IMG/VR virus record: IMGVR_UViG_3300045741_000280
Location: 1 to 61,679 of that record
Length of the DNA stretch: 61,679 nucleotides
Source: a virus
Direction: 5' to 3' (one strand)
Part shown: positions 17,201 to 25,400 of the stretch, one piece after another
Numbering within the stretch: position 1 is the stretch's first letter
How the letters are laid out: each line of letters starts with the position of its first letter
Notes under the pieces: model-generated
The model's database searches: none
The model's input: the letters and a program-made list of their open reading frames with translations, nothing else
What the model was told of the DNA's origin: nothing
Program-made: the position numbers and the translations under genes

Positions 17201-18794
17201 GGAATCCGAGGTGAATGTAGATTTGAGGCAAGCATATAATGGTGCGGAAGGAGACTTTTTTCCAAGGGTGAGCTCAGATATTCCTGACGATTGGCTACAG
17301 GAATCCTACACATCCATTCAATTCGATAATACATATTGGTATAATAAAACCTATTCCAAGCAGAATAAGGAGAATGTATTTACACATATTCCAGATAATT
17401 TCCTTCCATCTGAATGTACACAGTCCCTGGCATACAGGGCTATATTCTCAGAGCCCCAGAAGGATTTTGTTAATTACAGGAGAAATAATTGGCTGATATA
17501 CAGGCCCTCAGCTTATTATGATTTTCCACAGAATTATGGATCCCTAACATCGCTTGAGGGGATAGAGAATAAGCAGGTGTTGGCCAGATTTGAGAATAAA
17601 TCTTTACTCTACAATGCCCTTCTTACAGCTCCAACATCCCAGACTGATGTCTACCTTGGAAGTTCCCTTTTCTCTCAGCAGGTGCCTCCTCTTGATTATG
17701 CAGACACTGATCTTGGATTTGCCGGATCACAGCATAAATTCTTCCTTAAAACAGAATTTGGACATGTTTCACCTGATTGCAAAAGAGGAGCAATATTCCT
17801 GTTTAATGGGCAGCAGACAAAGGAAATTACAGCTGATGATGAAGTGAGCCAGTGGTTCACACAATATTTGGATTTTGAGCTTAAAAAGGCTTTCCCATCC
17901 TATAATGTGGATAATAATTATAATGGCACAGGACTCACGGGAGTGTATGATAGTAAATATAACAGACTCATCGTTACAAAAACTGATTATAAACCAATTA
18001 ACCCCAAATCAATATCCCTTTCAAATAATAAATTCTATGTCGGAACAACAGAAATCCAGCTTACCAATACAGAATATTTCTTAAATTATTCATTCACAGC
18101 CTCTTATGATTTACGACATCAGCAATGGATTAGCCTTCATACCTACATCCCCAACTATTATGTTGGAGAAGCTAATTACTTTTATTCCGGTGTTAATATA
18201 TTGGGCTCTTCTTCTATGTGGAGGCATAACACTTCTATTAACAAATATAATAATTTTTACGGCTCTATTCATCCTTACGTTTTAGAATACCCCTATAGTT
18301 ATCAATATAATGACGAAATCCTCCAGAATGTTAAAGACTACACAAAGGCTCTTAGATATGACTCATGGCAATCCTTTATAGAAGTGGATGATGCATGGTT
18401 TAATAAAGCCATTCTTTACAATGCTCAACAGAGTTCCGGAGTATTAAAACTCACCAGAAAACCCGTCAACAATCTATCCTTATATTCTACATATCCTAAA
18501 TATAACACTGATAGCAAAGAAATTCTGTACACTAAGAGGGATAATTTCTATCTCATCAACCAATTCTGGGCCTTAAATATTTCTTCTCAAACTCCAAATT
18601 GGATTCCCTCCACACAAAATCTCTCCATATTCAAGGAAATAAATCAGACTAATATGGATTATGGGAAACGCTCTTTCAGAAAAGCTCCTCTTAGAGCTAA
18701 AGACTTAAAAATCAGGCTCATCCTGGATGATAGAGATGACACAAAACTAATATCCGTTTTCCAGACAGCCCCATCGCAACAATCGTATTTATAA
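14256..18794 (+). CDS. Very large tail protein (tail-stabilisation/'muzzle' type)
   Basis: 1512 residues, beta-rich, dominated by Tyr, Asn, Asp and Ser, without catalytic motifs. A Gly/Ala/Ile-rich segment near 685-710 might be membrane-interacting. Position directly after the P22 gp4-like gene and before internal virion proteins, together with size, match the crassvirus tail-stabilisation protein, which forms the outer tail 'muzzle'. Starts inside the TAA of the gene before (TAATG). The same overlap links it to an HNH endonuclease gene that separates it from the internal protein it would normally adjoin. Confidence 0.65.
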   Translation: MADQPQGNIQQNPKIATVGINIGNTPSQVKVGQLSWAINATLQNFDGSSVSYQNEQANEECLTFPSGYQVIGHRNIVEDGIIVFWLANPSTGDSEIGTASNCVYTTIVNAKCLNLSIHHPVLKSVYKKTNCGTEVYWTDGYNVRRYINLSKLPFAETLDCPPAITGDVDCNKLSVQPNFSIPEITITDVDSDGSLIAGTYQFAVSYSNALAESYTSFYSITNPLPVFDPNKITQDFNYPVGKSINVTISNIDVTGYYDYINVAVIKTVNNISSVELVGTYQITSPTKTISYTGQGVQDRLTIADIFEKYPIYNVAGDLTTAQDVLIWDVLTTDERISYQEIANTIIVNWQTHRLKADKPYANEINAVYKRGYMRDEIYPYEIVFLLTNGKQTDGFHIPGRTSLPSDLIPIAGNDVIGEGADECDPTSQPLPTWQVYNTGSVTGFTEEFLANCTFTKEGVVCDDACYEGSYQYGEMSYWESTDVYPCNPIYGPLQNKPIRHHKFPDSLITHIHDSDGYIYPIGVRINVAQIYDAIQNSSLTADQKAKIAGFKIVRGNRVNNKSVVAKGLIHNVGKYSRDDQTYYFPNYPYNDLRADPFIRTVQSRNDSGKNDSTRLQAFSTDESKQRWVFHSPDTHFYQPPLGNIIKLETAEYGQSKGHFQQVKNHSRYKFLSAAAYITSVGIGASIGVLSATIGISLQAFDGTAAFTAYRTLLDIVERVSPKINFAYQYNSIGEYINYTPVQNAGNKQRLLDIATYLSPGMLAVGDVHTVNNFQRESSVYLRGAVTLPFPSQVANVPEDDSRYLLSDVCNTPGCTGCENIISKKDISSYYGSIKRNFANQYGPLYSYETVDTGFQIIFPPNIRDLYVAPIRNIFGGDVFINKFAYKSKLPFFIDNRVSSSPSKIFPDESDISYSELGNIAFPNYWLDTDSVRGTSLVIPIINLDLGQFFGIRSNNLDCDSRPFFYQKGKIYLFAYGVPYFYVESEVNVDLRQAYNGAEGDFFPRVSSDIPDDWLQESYTSIQFDNTYWYNKTYSKQNKENVFTHIPDNFLPSECTQSLAYRAIFSEPQKDFVNYRRNNWLIYRPSAYYDFPQNYGSLTSLEGIENKQVLARFENKSLLYNALLTAPTSQTDVYLGSSLFSQQVPPLDYADTDLGFAGSQHKFFLKTEFGHVSPDCKRGAIFLFNGQQTKEITADDEVSQWFTQYLDFELKKAFPSYNVDNNYNGTGLTGVYDSKYNRLIVTKTDYKPINPKSISLSNNKFYVGTTEIQLTNTEYFLNYSFTASYDLRHQQWISLHTYIPNYYVGEANYFYSGVNILGSSSMWRHNTSINKYNNFYGSIHPYVLEYPYSYQYNDEILQNVKDYTKALRYDSWQSFIEVDDAWFNKAILYNAQQSSGVLKLTRKPVNNLSLYSTYPKYNTDSKEILYTKRDNFYLINQFWALNISSQTPNWIPSTQNLSIFKEINQTNMDYGKRSFRKAPLRAKDLKIRLILDDRDDTKLISVFQTAPSQQSYL

Positions 18795-19450
18795 TGCCAG
18801 AACTAAAAAGACAAAAAATATGCTTAGTATGTGGTAAAGAGTACTTAGGAGTTAGAAAATCTAAATACTGCTCCTGTAAATGTTCTGCTTCTACTAAAAA
18901 GAATGGAAAGATTAATACCTGTAAAACTTGTAGTAAAGAGTTTTATGTACAAAAGTATCAATTTGATAGAGAATTTTGCTCAAAATCATGTTATAATGCA
19001 AATGGTATCACTACTATAAATTGTAATAATTGTGGAAAGCAAGTACAAAAAGTAAAGAACAGAGTGGACAGAACCAAAAATAAAAGAAATTTTTGTAGTT
19101 TTAAATGCTTCCTGTCTTTTAATAGAAAAGAAAATTGTGCTCTATTCAAACCAGATTTGAGAATTAAGGGTTTAACGATTGCACTAAAACAGTGGTCTCA
19201 AAGGGTAAAAGAAAGAGATGATTATAAATGCCAGATATGTGGAAATGTTAGTAAGCCATTTTTAGAGGCTCACCATATAAAACATAGAGATGAATATCCA
19301 GAATTACAGTTAGAGATAGAGAATGGTATAACTTTATGTGTTAGATGTCATGCTGATAAGCATAGAGATGATGCTAGAGTGTACGGATTAATAAATAGTA
19401 GAGTTAAAAAATTTGAAAATGAGCAAGATATATATAAAACCTTCGCATAG
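18794..19450 (+). CDS. Free-standing HNH endonuclease with N-terminal zinc fingers
   Basis: 218 residues. Residues 10-105 contain three Cys-pair zinc-finger-like units (CLVC...CSCKC, CKTC...CSKSC, CNNC...CSFKC). The C-terminal domain has the HNH layout: CQIC, then LEAHHIKH, then NGITLCVRCHADKH. It probably nicks or cuts a specific site and spreads by homing. It is wedged between two virion genes, with TAATG at its start and its last 11 codons overlapping the start of the next gene. Oddities: it is the only complete gene here ending in TAG, and by eye it is more AT-rich than its neighbours. Both suggest recent acquisition. Neither flanking gene looks split, so it is not within an intron. Confidence 0.9.
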   Translation: MPELKRQKICLVCGKEYLGVRKSKYCSCKCSASTKKNGKINTCKTCSKEFYVQKYQFDREFCSKSCYNANGITTINCNNCGKQVQKVKNRVDRTKNKRNFCSFKCFLSFNRKENCALFKPDLRIKGLTIALKQWSQRVKERDDYKCQICGNVSKPFLEAHHIKHRDEYPELQLEIENGITLCVRCHADKHRDDARVYGLINSRVKKFENEQDIYKTFA

Positions 19451-22400
19451 AGGAAAGTTGCATTCTGATTTAGGAGTACCTGCTGGAAAACCCATCCCAG
19501 CTTCTAAGCTGGCTATTAAAAGTGGAGACTCCACGGCTGTAAAGAAGAGAAAGCAATTTGCTATTAACGCCAAGAAGTGGCATCATGGCCAGGATGGTGT
19601 TACAATGCAGCCTACAAATCCATATAATTGGTATACTCCAGAGCAGCCTATGCCACAAATACCACAAAGTGGATATGCTCAGTTTCCAAATCTTCCAAAA
19701 ATTGATTTAACAACACTCCCTGGATCCACTGTTCCTTCCACGTTAAACATTCCAAAACCCCCGGAATTGTTAACATATCCTAATAAGAAAAAGAAATCAA
19801 AATTTGATGTAGGAGATGCAGCTGTTACAGGCCTCCTGGCTATTGATGCTCTCATTCCTCCAGAACCCTCTCCCTATCCAGTTGTTCGTCCAGGCCTCTC
19901 GTACAACGAACATCCATATGGAACAGGAAGTCAAGCAATAGCCCAGAAGGGCACTACTATTCCATCTAATCTGTACAAAACCAACAAATCTGCATATGTT
20001 GATAGTGTATTGAATGCTAATAAGAATTTAGATTGGGTACAAAGACTCTATGAGAAAAACCCAAAAACTGTCCAAATACCCGGACAACCTCATCCTTCTA
20101 CCCATTTTATGGGGGATAATGGACAGGGATATGTATTCCCTACTGTAGTGAATAAGGATGGGAAATTACAATATCTTGGAGATGGTGCAGAAGCCTATGC
20201 AAGAGATAGTAACACAGGAATTCAATTTCCAAAGGAGCAGGGTACATGGTTTGCTAATAATGGATATAAAAAAGGAAAAGGAGTGTTGAGTGGATTTGAG
20301 AGTGGTGGTAATATCCCTATTTCAACAACAGGGTATAAGTCATCTTCTAAAGACAAGAATAAGGCAAATCTTCGTATTCCTTCCAATCAAATAACAATGA
20401 AGGGAGTGCCACATAATGTCCTAGGTACAGACTCTCTTGGCTTTCAGCAACTTATGACTCCGGGAAATGATTATACATTCCCAGGCTCCTATGTAGATGA
20501 AATCCCAATGGCTAAAATGGGAAGCACTCTTTCCTCTGATAAAGCTAAAGAAATGTTAAGAGATGGAACAGCACATGGAAAGAAATTAACAGGAAAACAG
20601 AAGAGATATTTTGGATATATAGCTGGTGGAGGCACTCCACAAGCAGAGGATGGAATGACAATTCTTGACCAAAACACAGTGAAATTTAATGGAGACAAGC
20701 ACTCCGATCCTTCTGGAGGAATTCCTATATCCTATGGAGGAAAGAATGTTATGGTGGAAGGAGATGAAACAGGCTACCTCTCACCAATGGATAACTCCCT
20801 CACCATCATGGGAAATATGAAAAATCCTCTTACAGGCCGAAAATTCAAATCTGATTCCAAAATTCTTTCTGAAAAAGAGGCCAAAATGGATAGGCTCCAG
20901 GATGAGGGCTTAACACTAATAAACGATAACAACCCTATGGATAAATGGAGCTCTCTCAAATTTAATTCTGGAAAAGTGATGGCCACAGGGGCAAATAAGA
21001 AAAAAGAGGAGCTCCTGGCTTCTAAAGAGCATTTAAAAGACATTCAGGAGGCCATGCTTGGTCTTTCTATGGATAAGCCCTCCTACCCTAATGATGAGTT
21101 CGGAGTCAGCCAGAAGGCTAAAAAGGGCCTTAGAATTGATTCCTATCAGAGTGGGGGTACATTACGTAGGCCTAAGGGAAATGCTACTATGGAGCCCTAT
21201 TATAATGAGCAGGAGGGACTCTGGCACTTAAGACCTAGAACCATTCCTACAACAGCCCCCACACCAAGTTTTCAGCCTATTAATCCAGAAACAGGAAATA
21301 TTCCCTGGAAATATAACGATACAAAAATAGAGGGCTTAGACCCTAAAATAAAAGAATTTACAGACCTTCTTACTAAAAAAGGTATCACTGGATATTCAGG
21401 TCCAGAATCTGGAGTCTCTCAACGTAATACTAAACAAGGAAGAGCTTCACGTCACGCTTCGGGAGAAGCTCTAGATGCTTTTATGTTCCAACCAGATGCA
21501 TATAATAAGGTGTTAGCTGATCCGGAGCTATCTAAATATCTGATAGACAATGGGTTAACAGCAATAAATGAATACGACCCAAATGTGGCTAAGCAAACTG
21601 GAGCTACAGCTGGACATTTGCATATAGGATATGATAAGGGCACATCCGTTTCAGATCAGTTTAGAAAAGATGCACTTGCCAAATATAAGTCCTCAAACCC
21701 AACATGGGGATGGGGAACTACACGTAATCCCAAAGGAAAAGCTATTCAGGGAGCTCCACAAGGAGACCAAACATTCTTTCCATATGATCCTGGACAAGTG
21801 AGTTTTAAGGATATTTTACAAACATGGACACCTCCAGAGGGTTATAAACCCCCTCAGAAAAATCCTATTCCCCAATATGATCCAACAGCCGGATTTAAAA
21901 ATCCAGCTCCTTATCATATGCCTTCCAATGCACAACCCCTGGAATTAAATCAAGTTCTTCCAGAATTGTATGCAGCAGCTACAAATAAAGTGGAGCCTGT
22001 TCACCTGCAAAAATATCAGCCTGAGCTTTTCGAGCCCTATCAGGTGAGCTATCAGGATCAATTAAACGAAAATCAGGCTACATTTTCAGCAACACAGAAA
22101 GCTGCTGCTTACAATCCCTCAGCCCTGGCTACTCTCGGAGCCCAGAAATATTCAGCTGATAGTGGAGTGTTAGCCAATGAATTCCGCACCAATCAGGGAA
22201 TAGCTAATGATATTACAAACAAGAATATACAACTTCTAAATGACGCAGAATATAAGAATTTAGGCCTTGCTGACACACAATACACTCGACAATCCCCGGC
22301 CAGAAGCAATACAAAGGCTATTGATCATGATGTCCTAAATTCAATTTCCTCTAAAATCCTCCAGAATAAGCTCAACCAGAATAAAACCCGTTTGTACGAA

Positions 22401-22715
22401 AATCTCTATAATTATCGCTTCCATCCAGATAATCTGGAAGCTTATAATGCAGGTCCAGGAGGGCAAGAATATGTGGATTGGACTGGATCAGGAAATGGAA
22501 ATTCTGGGGAAAATCCCAATCAATCTACATCTGTAAGAAGGGATGCTTATGGCAGAGTGCAGGGCACCACTACGAACACACCCTCTATTAAAACACAGCA
22601 GCTACAGGATTATAATATACAAATGAAAAGAAACACTCCTGTAGCCAGTATGTTAAATAAAGGAGGACTTTCAAAGAATCTTGCAGCATGGCTTGCTACG
22701 CAGAGCTTACAATAA
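19419..22715 (+). CDS. Internal virion protein with D,D-peptidase-like site (cargo/ejection)
   Basis: 1098 residues from ATG 19419 (a second ATG at 19413 adds two). The start MSKIYIKPSHRG is typical of crAss-like internal proteins. A module at about 210-290 (VQIPGQPHPSTHF...YVFPTVV...TWFANNGYKKG) occurs in phage virion proteins. A peptidase-like site lies at about 650-740: R-H-A-S-G-E-A-L-D (H679, D686) and G-H-L-H-I (H733, H735), the pattern of M15-like murein peptidases. The C-terminal region is Gln/Asn/Tyr-rich. It probably sits in the tail barrel and opens the cell wall at entry. The first 32 bases lie inside the HNH gene, so that insertion must preserve this start. Confidence 0.65.
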   Translation: MSKIYIKPSHRGKLHSDLGVPAGKPIPASKLAIKSGDSTAVKKRKQFAINAKKWHHGQDGVTMQPTNPYNWYTPEQPMPQIPQSGYAQFPNLPKIDLTTLPGSTVPSTLNIPKPPELLTYPNKKKKSKFDVGDAAVTGLLAIDALIPPEPSPYPVVRPGLSYNEHPYGTGSQAIAQKGTTIPSNLYKTNKSAYVDSVLNANKNLDWVQRLYEKNPKTVQIPGQPHPSTHFMGDNGQGYVFPTVVNKDGKLQYLGDGAEAYARDSNTGIQFPKEQGTWFANNGYKKGKGVLSGFESGGNIPISTTGYKSSSKDKNKANLRIPSNQITMKGVPHNVLGTDSLGFQQLMTPGNDYTFPGSYVDEIPMAKMGSTLSSDKAKEMLRDGTAHGKKLTGKQKRYFGYIAGGGTPQAEDGMTILDQNTVKFNGDKHSDPSGGIPISYGGKNVMVEGDETGYLSPMDNSLTIMGNMKNPLTGRKFKSDSKILSEKEAKMDRLQDEGLTLINDNNPMDKWSSLKFNSGKVMATGANKKKEELLASKEHLKDIQEAMLGLSMDKPSYPNDEFGVSQKAKKGLRIDSYQSGGTLRRPKGNATMEPYYNEQEGLWHLRPRTIPTTAPTPSFQPINPETGNIPWKYNDTKIEGLDPKIKEFTDLLTKKGITGYSGPESGVSQRNTKQGRASRHASGEALDAFMFQPDAYNKVLADPELSKYLIDNGLTAINEYDPNVAKQTGATAGHLHIGYDKGTSVSDQFRKDALAKYKSSNPTWGWGTTRNPKGKAIQGAPQGDQTFFPYDPGQVSFKDILQTWTPPEGYKPPQKNPIPQYDPTAGFKNPAPYHMPSNAQPLELNQVLPELYAAATNKVEPVHLQKYQPELFEPYQVSYQDQLNENQATFSATQKAAAYNPSALATLGAQKYSADSGVLANEFRTNQGIANDITNKNIQLLNDAEYKNLGLADTQYTRQSPARSNTKAIDHDVLNSISSKILQNKLNQNKTRLYENLYNYRFHPDNLEAYNAGPGGQEYVDWTGSGNGNSGENPNQSTSVRRDAYGRVQGTTTNTPSIKTQQLQDYNIQMKRNTPVASMLNKGGLSKNLAAWLATQSLQ

Positions 22716-22755
22716 TATTCCCCGTTATTCTGTTTTAACATCTCGCATTAAAAAA

Positions 22756-22787
22756 TTTGGCTATTATAATTCAATTCATTATCTTTA
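22756..22787 (+). promoter_or_regulatory. Bacteroidota-type promoter for the cargo/RNA polymerase module
   Basis: TTTG (22756-22759), 20 bases, then TATCTTTA (22780-22787), which differs from TAnnTTTG only at the last base. Transcription would start near 22793-22796, very close to the ATG at 22803. Confidence 0.65.
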
Positions 22788-22802
22788 CAAAAAATACATC
22801 CA

Positions 22803-25400
22803 ATGGCCTCTTTCACAGATGATCCAAGGCAACTTGGAAATTTTACCCCATACATAGAAACTCTTCCCGCAGAGTCACTAGCTCAAGTGGGAATGATCAA
22901 ACAACAACAGTTTGATCAGGGTGTGCAAAAGGTTCAGGGTCAAGTGGATATGTTAACGTCCCTTCCAATAGCAAAGGATGAGGTGAAAAGCTATGTACAG
23001 ACAAAGCTAGGCCAATTAAAAGAGGGGGTGACAAAGAATCTTGCAGGGGATTTTTCTGATGCTCGCATCACTAACCAAATTGGAGGGGCAGCAAGAATTA
23101 TAGCTCGGGATCCTATTGTACAGAATGGTGTAACATCAACAGCCAGAATGCAGGCAGCCCAATCCCAAATGCAGGAAGCTATAAAAGCTGGAAAATCTGC
23201 TCCTCAAAATGAGGCATCTCTTAATGAATCAATAGGATCCTGGTTAAATGATGGGCAGATAGACACTCAATTTACAGGATCATACTCCCCTCATGTAGAC
23301 TATATAGATAAGCTCACAAAGACATTCAAGGATATGAATCAGGGAGAGGATATTGATAAGGATGCATTTATATATGAGAATGGGGAAAGAAAGGTGAATC
23401 CTGTATTATTTAAAGGGGTGGGTCCAAAGAGAATTCAGGATGCATGGAATCTTGTATCTTCACAGCCAGATGTTCAAAATCAATTAAAAATTGATGGGTG
23501 GTATAGATATAATGGTGTCACTCCCAATGAATTGGGTCACTATCTACAGGAATCAACTCAAAGGATAAAGGATAATATAGGGCAGGCCATAAATGCTTTA
23601 AAGGCTAAAATAGCTATGGGCTCTACAGACACTACACTCTCTGCTCAAATAGAGCAATATAAGCAAATGGACATAGATAGAACAAAATCCTATGAGAATA
23701 TAAATGCTATTTTACACGGAAAAAATCCAGAATCTGCTAAGACAGAGCTTGTTAAGGAGCAAACTCTTAATGATTTTATAGGAGCGCATGCTTTCCAGAC
23801 AATGGAAAAGAGTCCTCTCTGGGAAACATCAATGCAGCAAAAGGTGTTTGACAGACAGTTTTATGAATGGCAGCAGGATTATAATCTAAATGTAGATAAA
23901 TTTAATTTAGAAAAAATAAAGGTGGGTTTAAAAACACCCTCCGATGGTAGTGGAGGAGGGAATGATGTAATAACATCTGGACAAATAGTAACCAGTGAAA
24001 TACCACAGGGCTCAGTGGCTGCATATGATAATCAGGCCTCAGCATTAGATGCCTACACCCAGTCTACGTTAGAATTGGCTTCATATATGGCACATGGTGG
24101 AAATGATAGCCCAGCTGTATTGGATAATGTAACGGGAAAATGGAAATTTAATTTTGGTCCAGATAAACATTATAAAACATTAGGAGAAGCACAGGGTGCA
24201 GTGGGTGGACTATTAGCCACAGCCAAGGATGATTATATGAATGGAGCTGTAGATAATGCAAGAGCTAACGAATTAATAGAAGCTTCCAACCAAAAATGGG
24301 ATAATTATCAATCCAATAGCCAGATAGTAAAGGATGTGGAGACACAATTCAAACCAAAAATAGACGAAATAAAGAAGAAAATTGGTAATGAGGAATATGC
24401 TTCTGCATATATAGTGGATAACAAACTCCCAGGATGGCAAGTAGAGCAGGCAAAACTAGAAGGAAAATATGGGGCTGGAATATTAGAAGATCAGCCGGGG
24501 AGTCAAATAACATCTAGCACACGTACACCAGCTTGGAAAATAGGAATGGGTATAAGTGAGATAGGCCATTATGCTACATCAGGAAATGTTAAAATACAGA
24601 GAGGCCCTAATGCTTCTGTATATGAAAAAGCAATTTCTACTGTAAAGAATGATCCCTCTATAACACAAGCAGTGAAGGATAGAGAAGATGCCTTCTCAGC
24701 AAGAAATAAAACAGATATTCCATACACTGTAACACATGATGTATCTAAATCAGATGACAGAGAATACATAAATACACGATTTTATGCATTGGCTGCTGCA
24801 AGAGCTGTTAATCCATCCACTGGAAAAGGAGATGCTAATGAGATTCTGAATTTAACGGGACAAGATAAGAATAAGAGGGGAGAATTACAATATCAGAGTG
24901 GTATTGATCCACAATCAGGTGTGGCCTATATAAAAGTGGGATCTGGTACGGATTTTTACACTATGGAAGTGTCCAGAGCAGAATATGAGAAACAATTTCC
25001 AGAAAGAAAATATAACAACCAATTTAGGGAAACATTTGGTCCACGTCTCAATCAGACACAATGGCAATCCACTGATCCATTAGGAGAATCAAATGGTGGT
25101 GGAAGAGCTAATGCCTATAAGGTGGTGTTGGATAAACCTAGTGCTCCATTTGTAGTACAATACCATTTAGTAGCTCAAGGTCCTAATCAATATGCAATGA
25201 GACTATGGGTGACACCAAAACCCACATCTACTAATCCATCTCCAGATCCAGTGATAAATGGAGAATATGCTTCTGGAACATTAATAGGAATGCCCTCTAC
25301 ATTAACAGAAGAAGAAGTGGTAAAATGGAAGGATAAATTAAAGGATTCAGATTGGCTAAATCAACAGCTTTTATACAAATTCAAGCCTAAAGCACCATAA
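22803..25400 (+). CDS. Internal virion (ejection/cargo) protein
   Basis: 865 residues, soluble and helical in the first half, with Gln/Ala/Lys-rich segments (about 30-330), then mixed alpha/beta. The N-terminal phrase around NFTPYIETLP followed by a Gln-rich helix (KQQQFDQG) is typical of internal virion proteins of crAss-like phages that precede the giant RNA polymerase protein. No enzymatic motif was found. First gene of a new transcription unit; ends in TAATG overlap with the 3950-residue gene. Probably ejected with the DNA. Confidence 0.6.
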   Translation: MASFTDDPRQLGNFTPYIETLPAESLAQVGMIKQQQFDQGVQKVQGQVDMLTSLPIAKDEVKSYVQTKLGQLKEGVTKNLAGDFSDARITNQIGGAARIIARDPIVQNGVTSTARMQAAQSQMQEAIKAGKSAPQNEASLNESIGSWLNDGQIDTQFTGSYSPHVDYIDKLTKTFKDMNQGEDIDKDAFIYENGERKVNPVLFKGVGPKRIQDAWNLVSSQPDVQNQLKIDGWYRYNGVTPNELGHYLQESTQRIKDNIGQAINALKAKIAMGSTDTTLSAQIEQYKQMDIDRTKSYENINAILHGKNPESAKTELVKEQTLNDFIGAHAFQTMEKSPLWETSMQQKVFDRQFYEWQQDYNLNVDKFNLEKIKVGLKTPSDGSGGGNDVITSGQIVTSEIPQGSVAAYDNQASALDAYTQSTLELASYMAHGGNDSPAVLDNVTGKWKFNFGPDKHYKTLGEAQGAVGGLLATAKDDYMNGAVDNARANELIEASNQKWDNYQSNSQIVKDVETQFKPKIDEIKKKIGNEEYASAYIVDNKLPGWQVEQAKLEGKYGAGILEDQPGSQITSSTRTPAWKIGMGISEIGHYATSGNVKIQRGPNASVYEKAISTVKNDPSITQAVKDREDAFSARNKTDIPYTVTHDVSKSDDREYINTRFYALAAARAVNPSTGKGDANEILNLTGQDKNKRGELQYQSGIDPQSGVAYIKVGSGTDFYTMEVSRAEYEKQFPERKYNNQFRETFGPRLNQTQWQSTDPLGESNGGGRANAYKVVLDKPSAPFVVQYHLVAQGPNQYAMRLWVTPKPTSTNPSPDPVINGEYASGTLIGMPSTLTEEEVVKWKDKLKDSDWLNQQLLYKFKPKAP

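Noticed and set aside
18794-19450. Group I intron or intein hosting the HNH gene
   Set aside because: Both neighbours have complete ends and starts with simple overlaps, and no flanking non-coding sequence is left for an intron.
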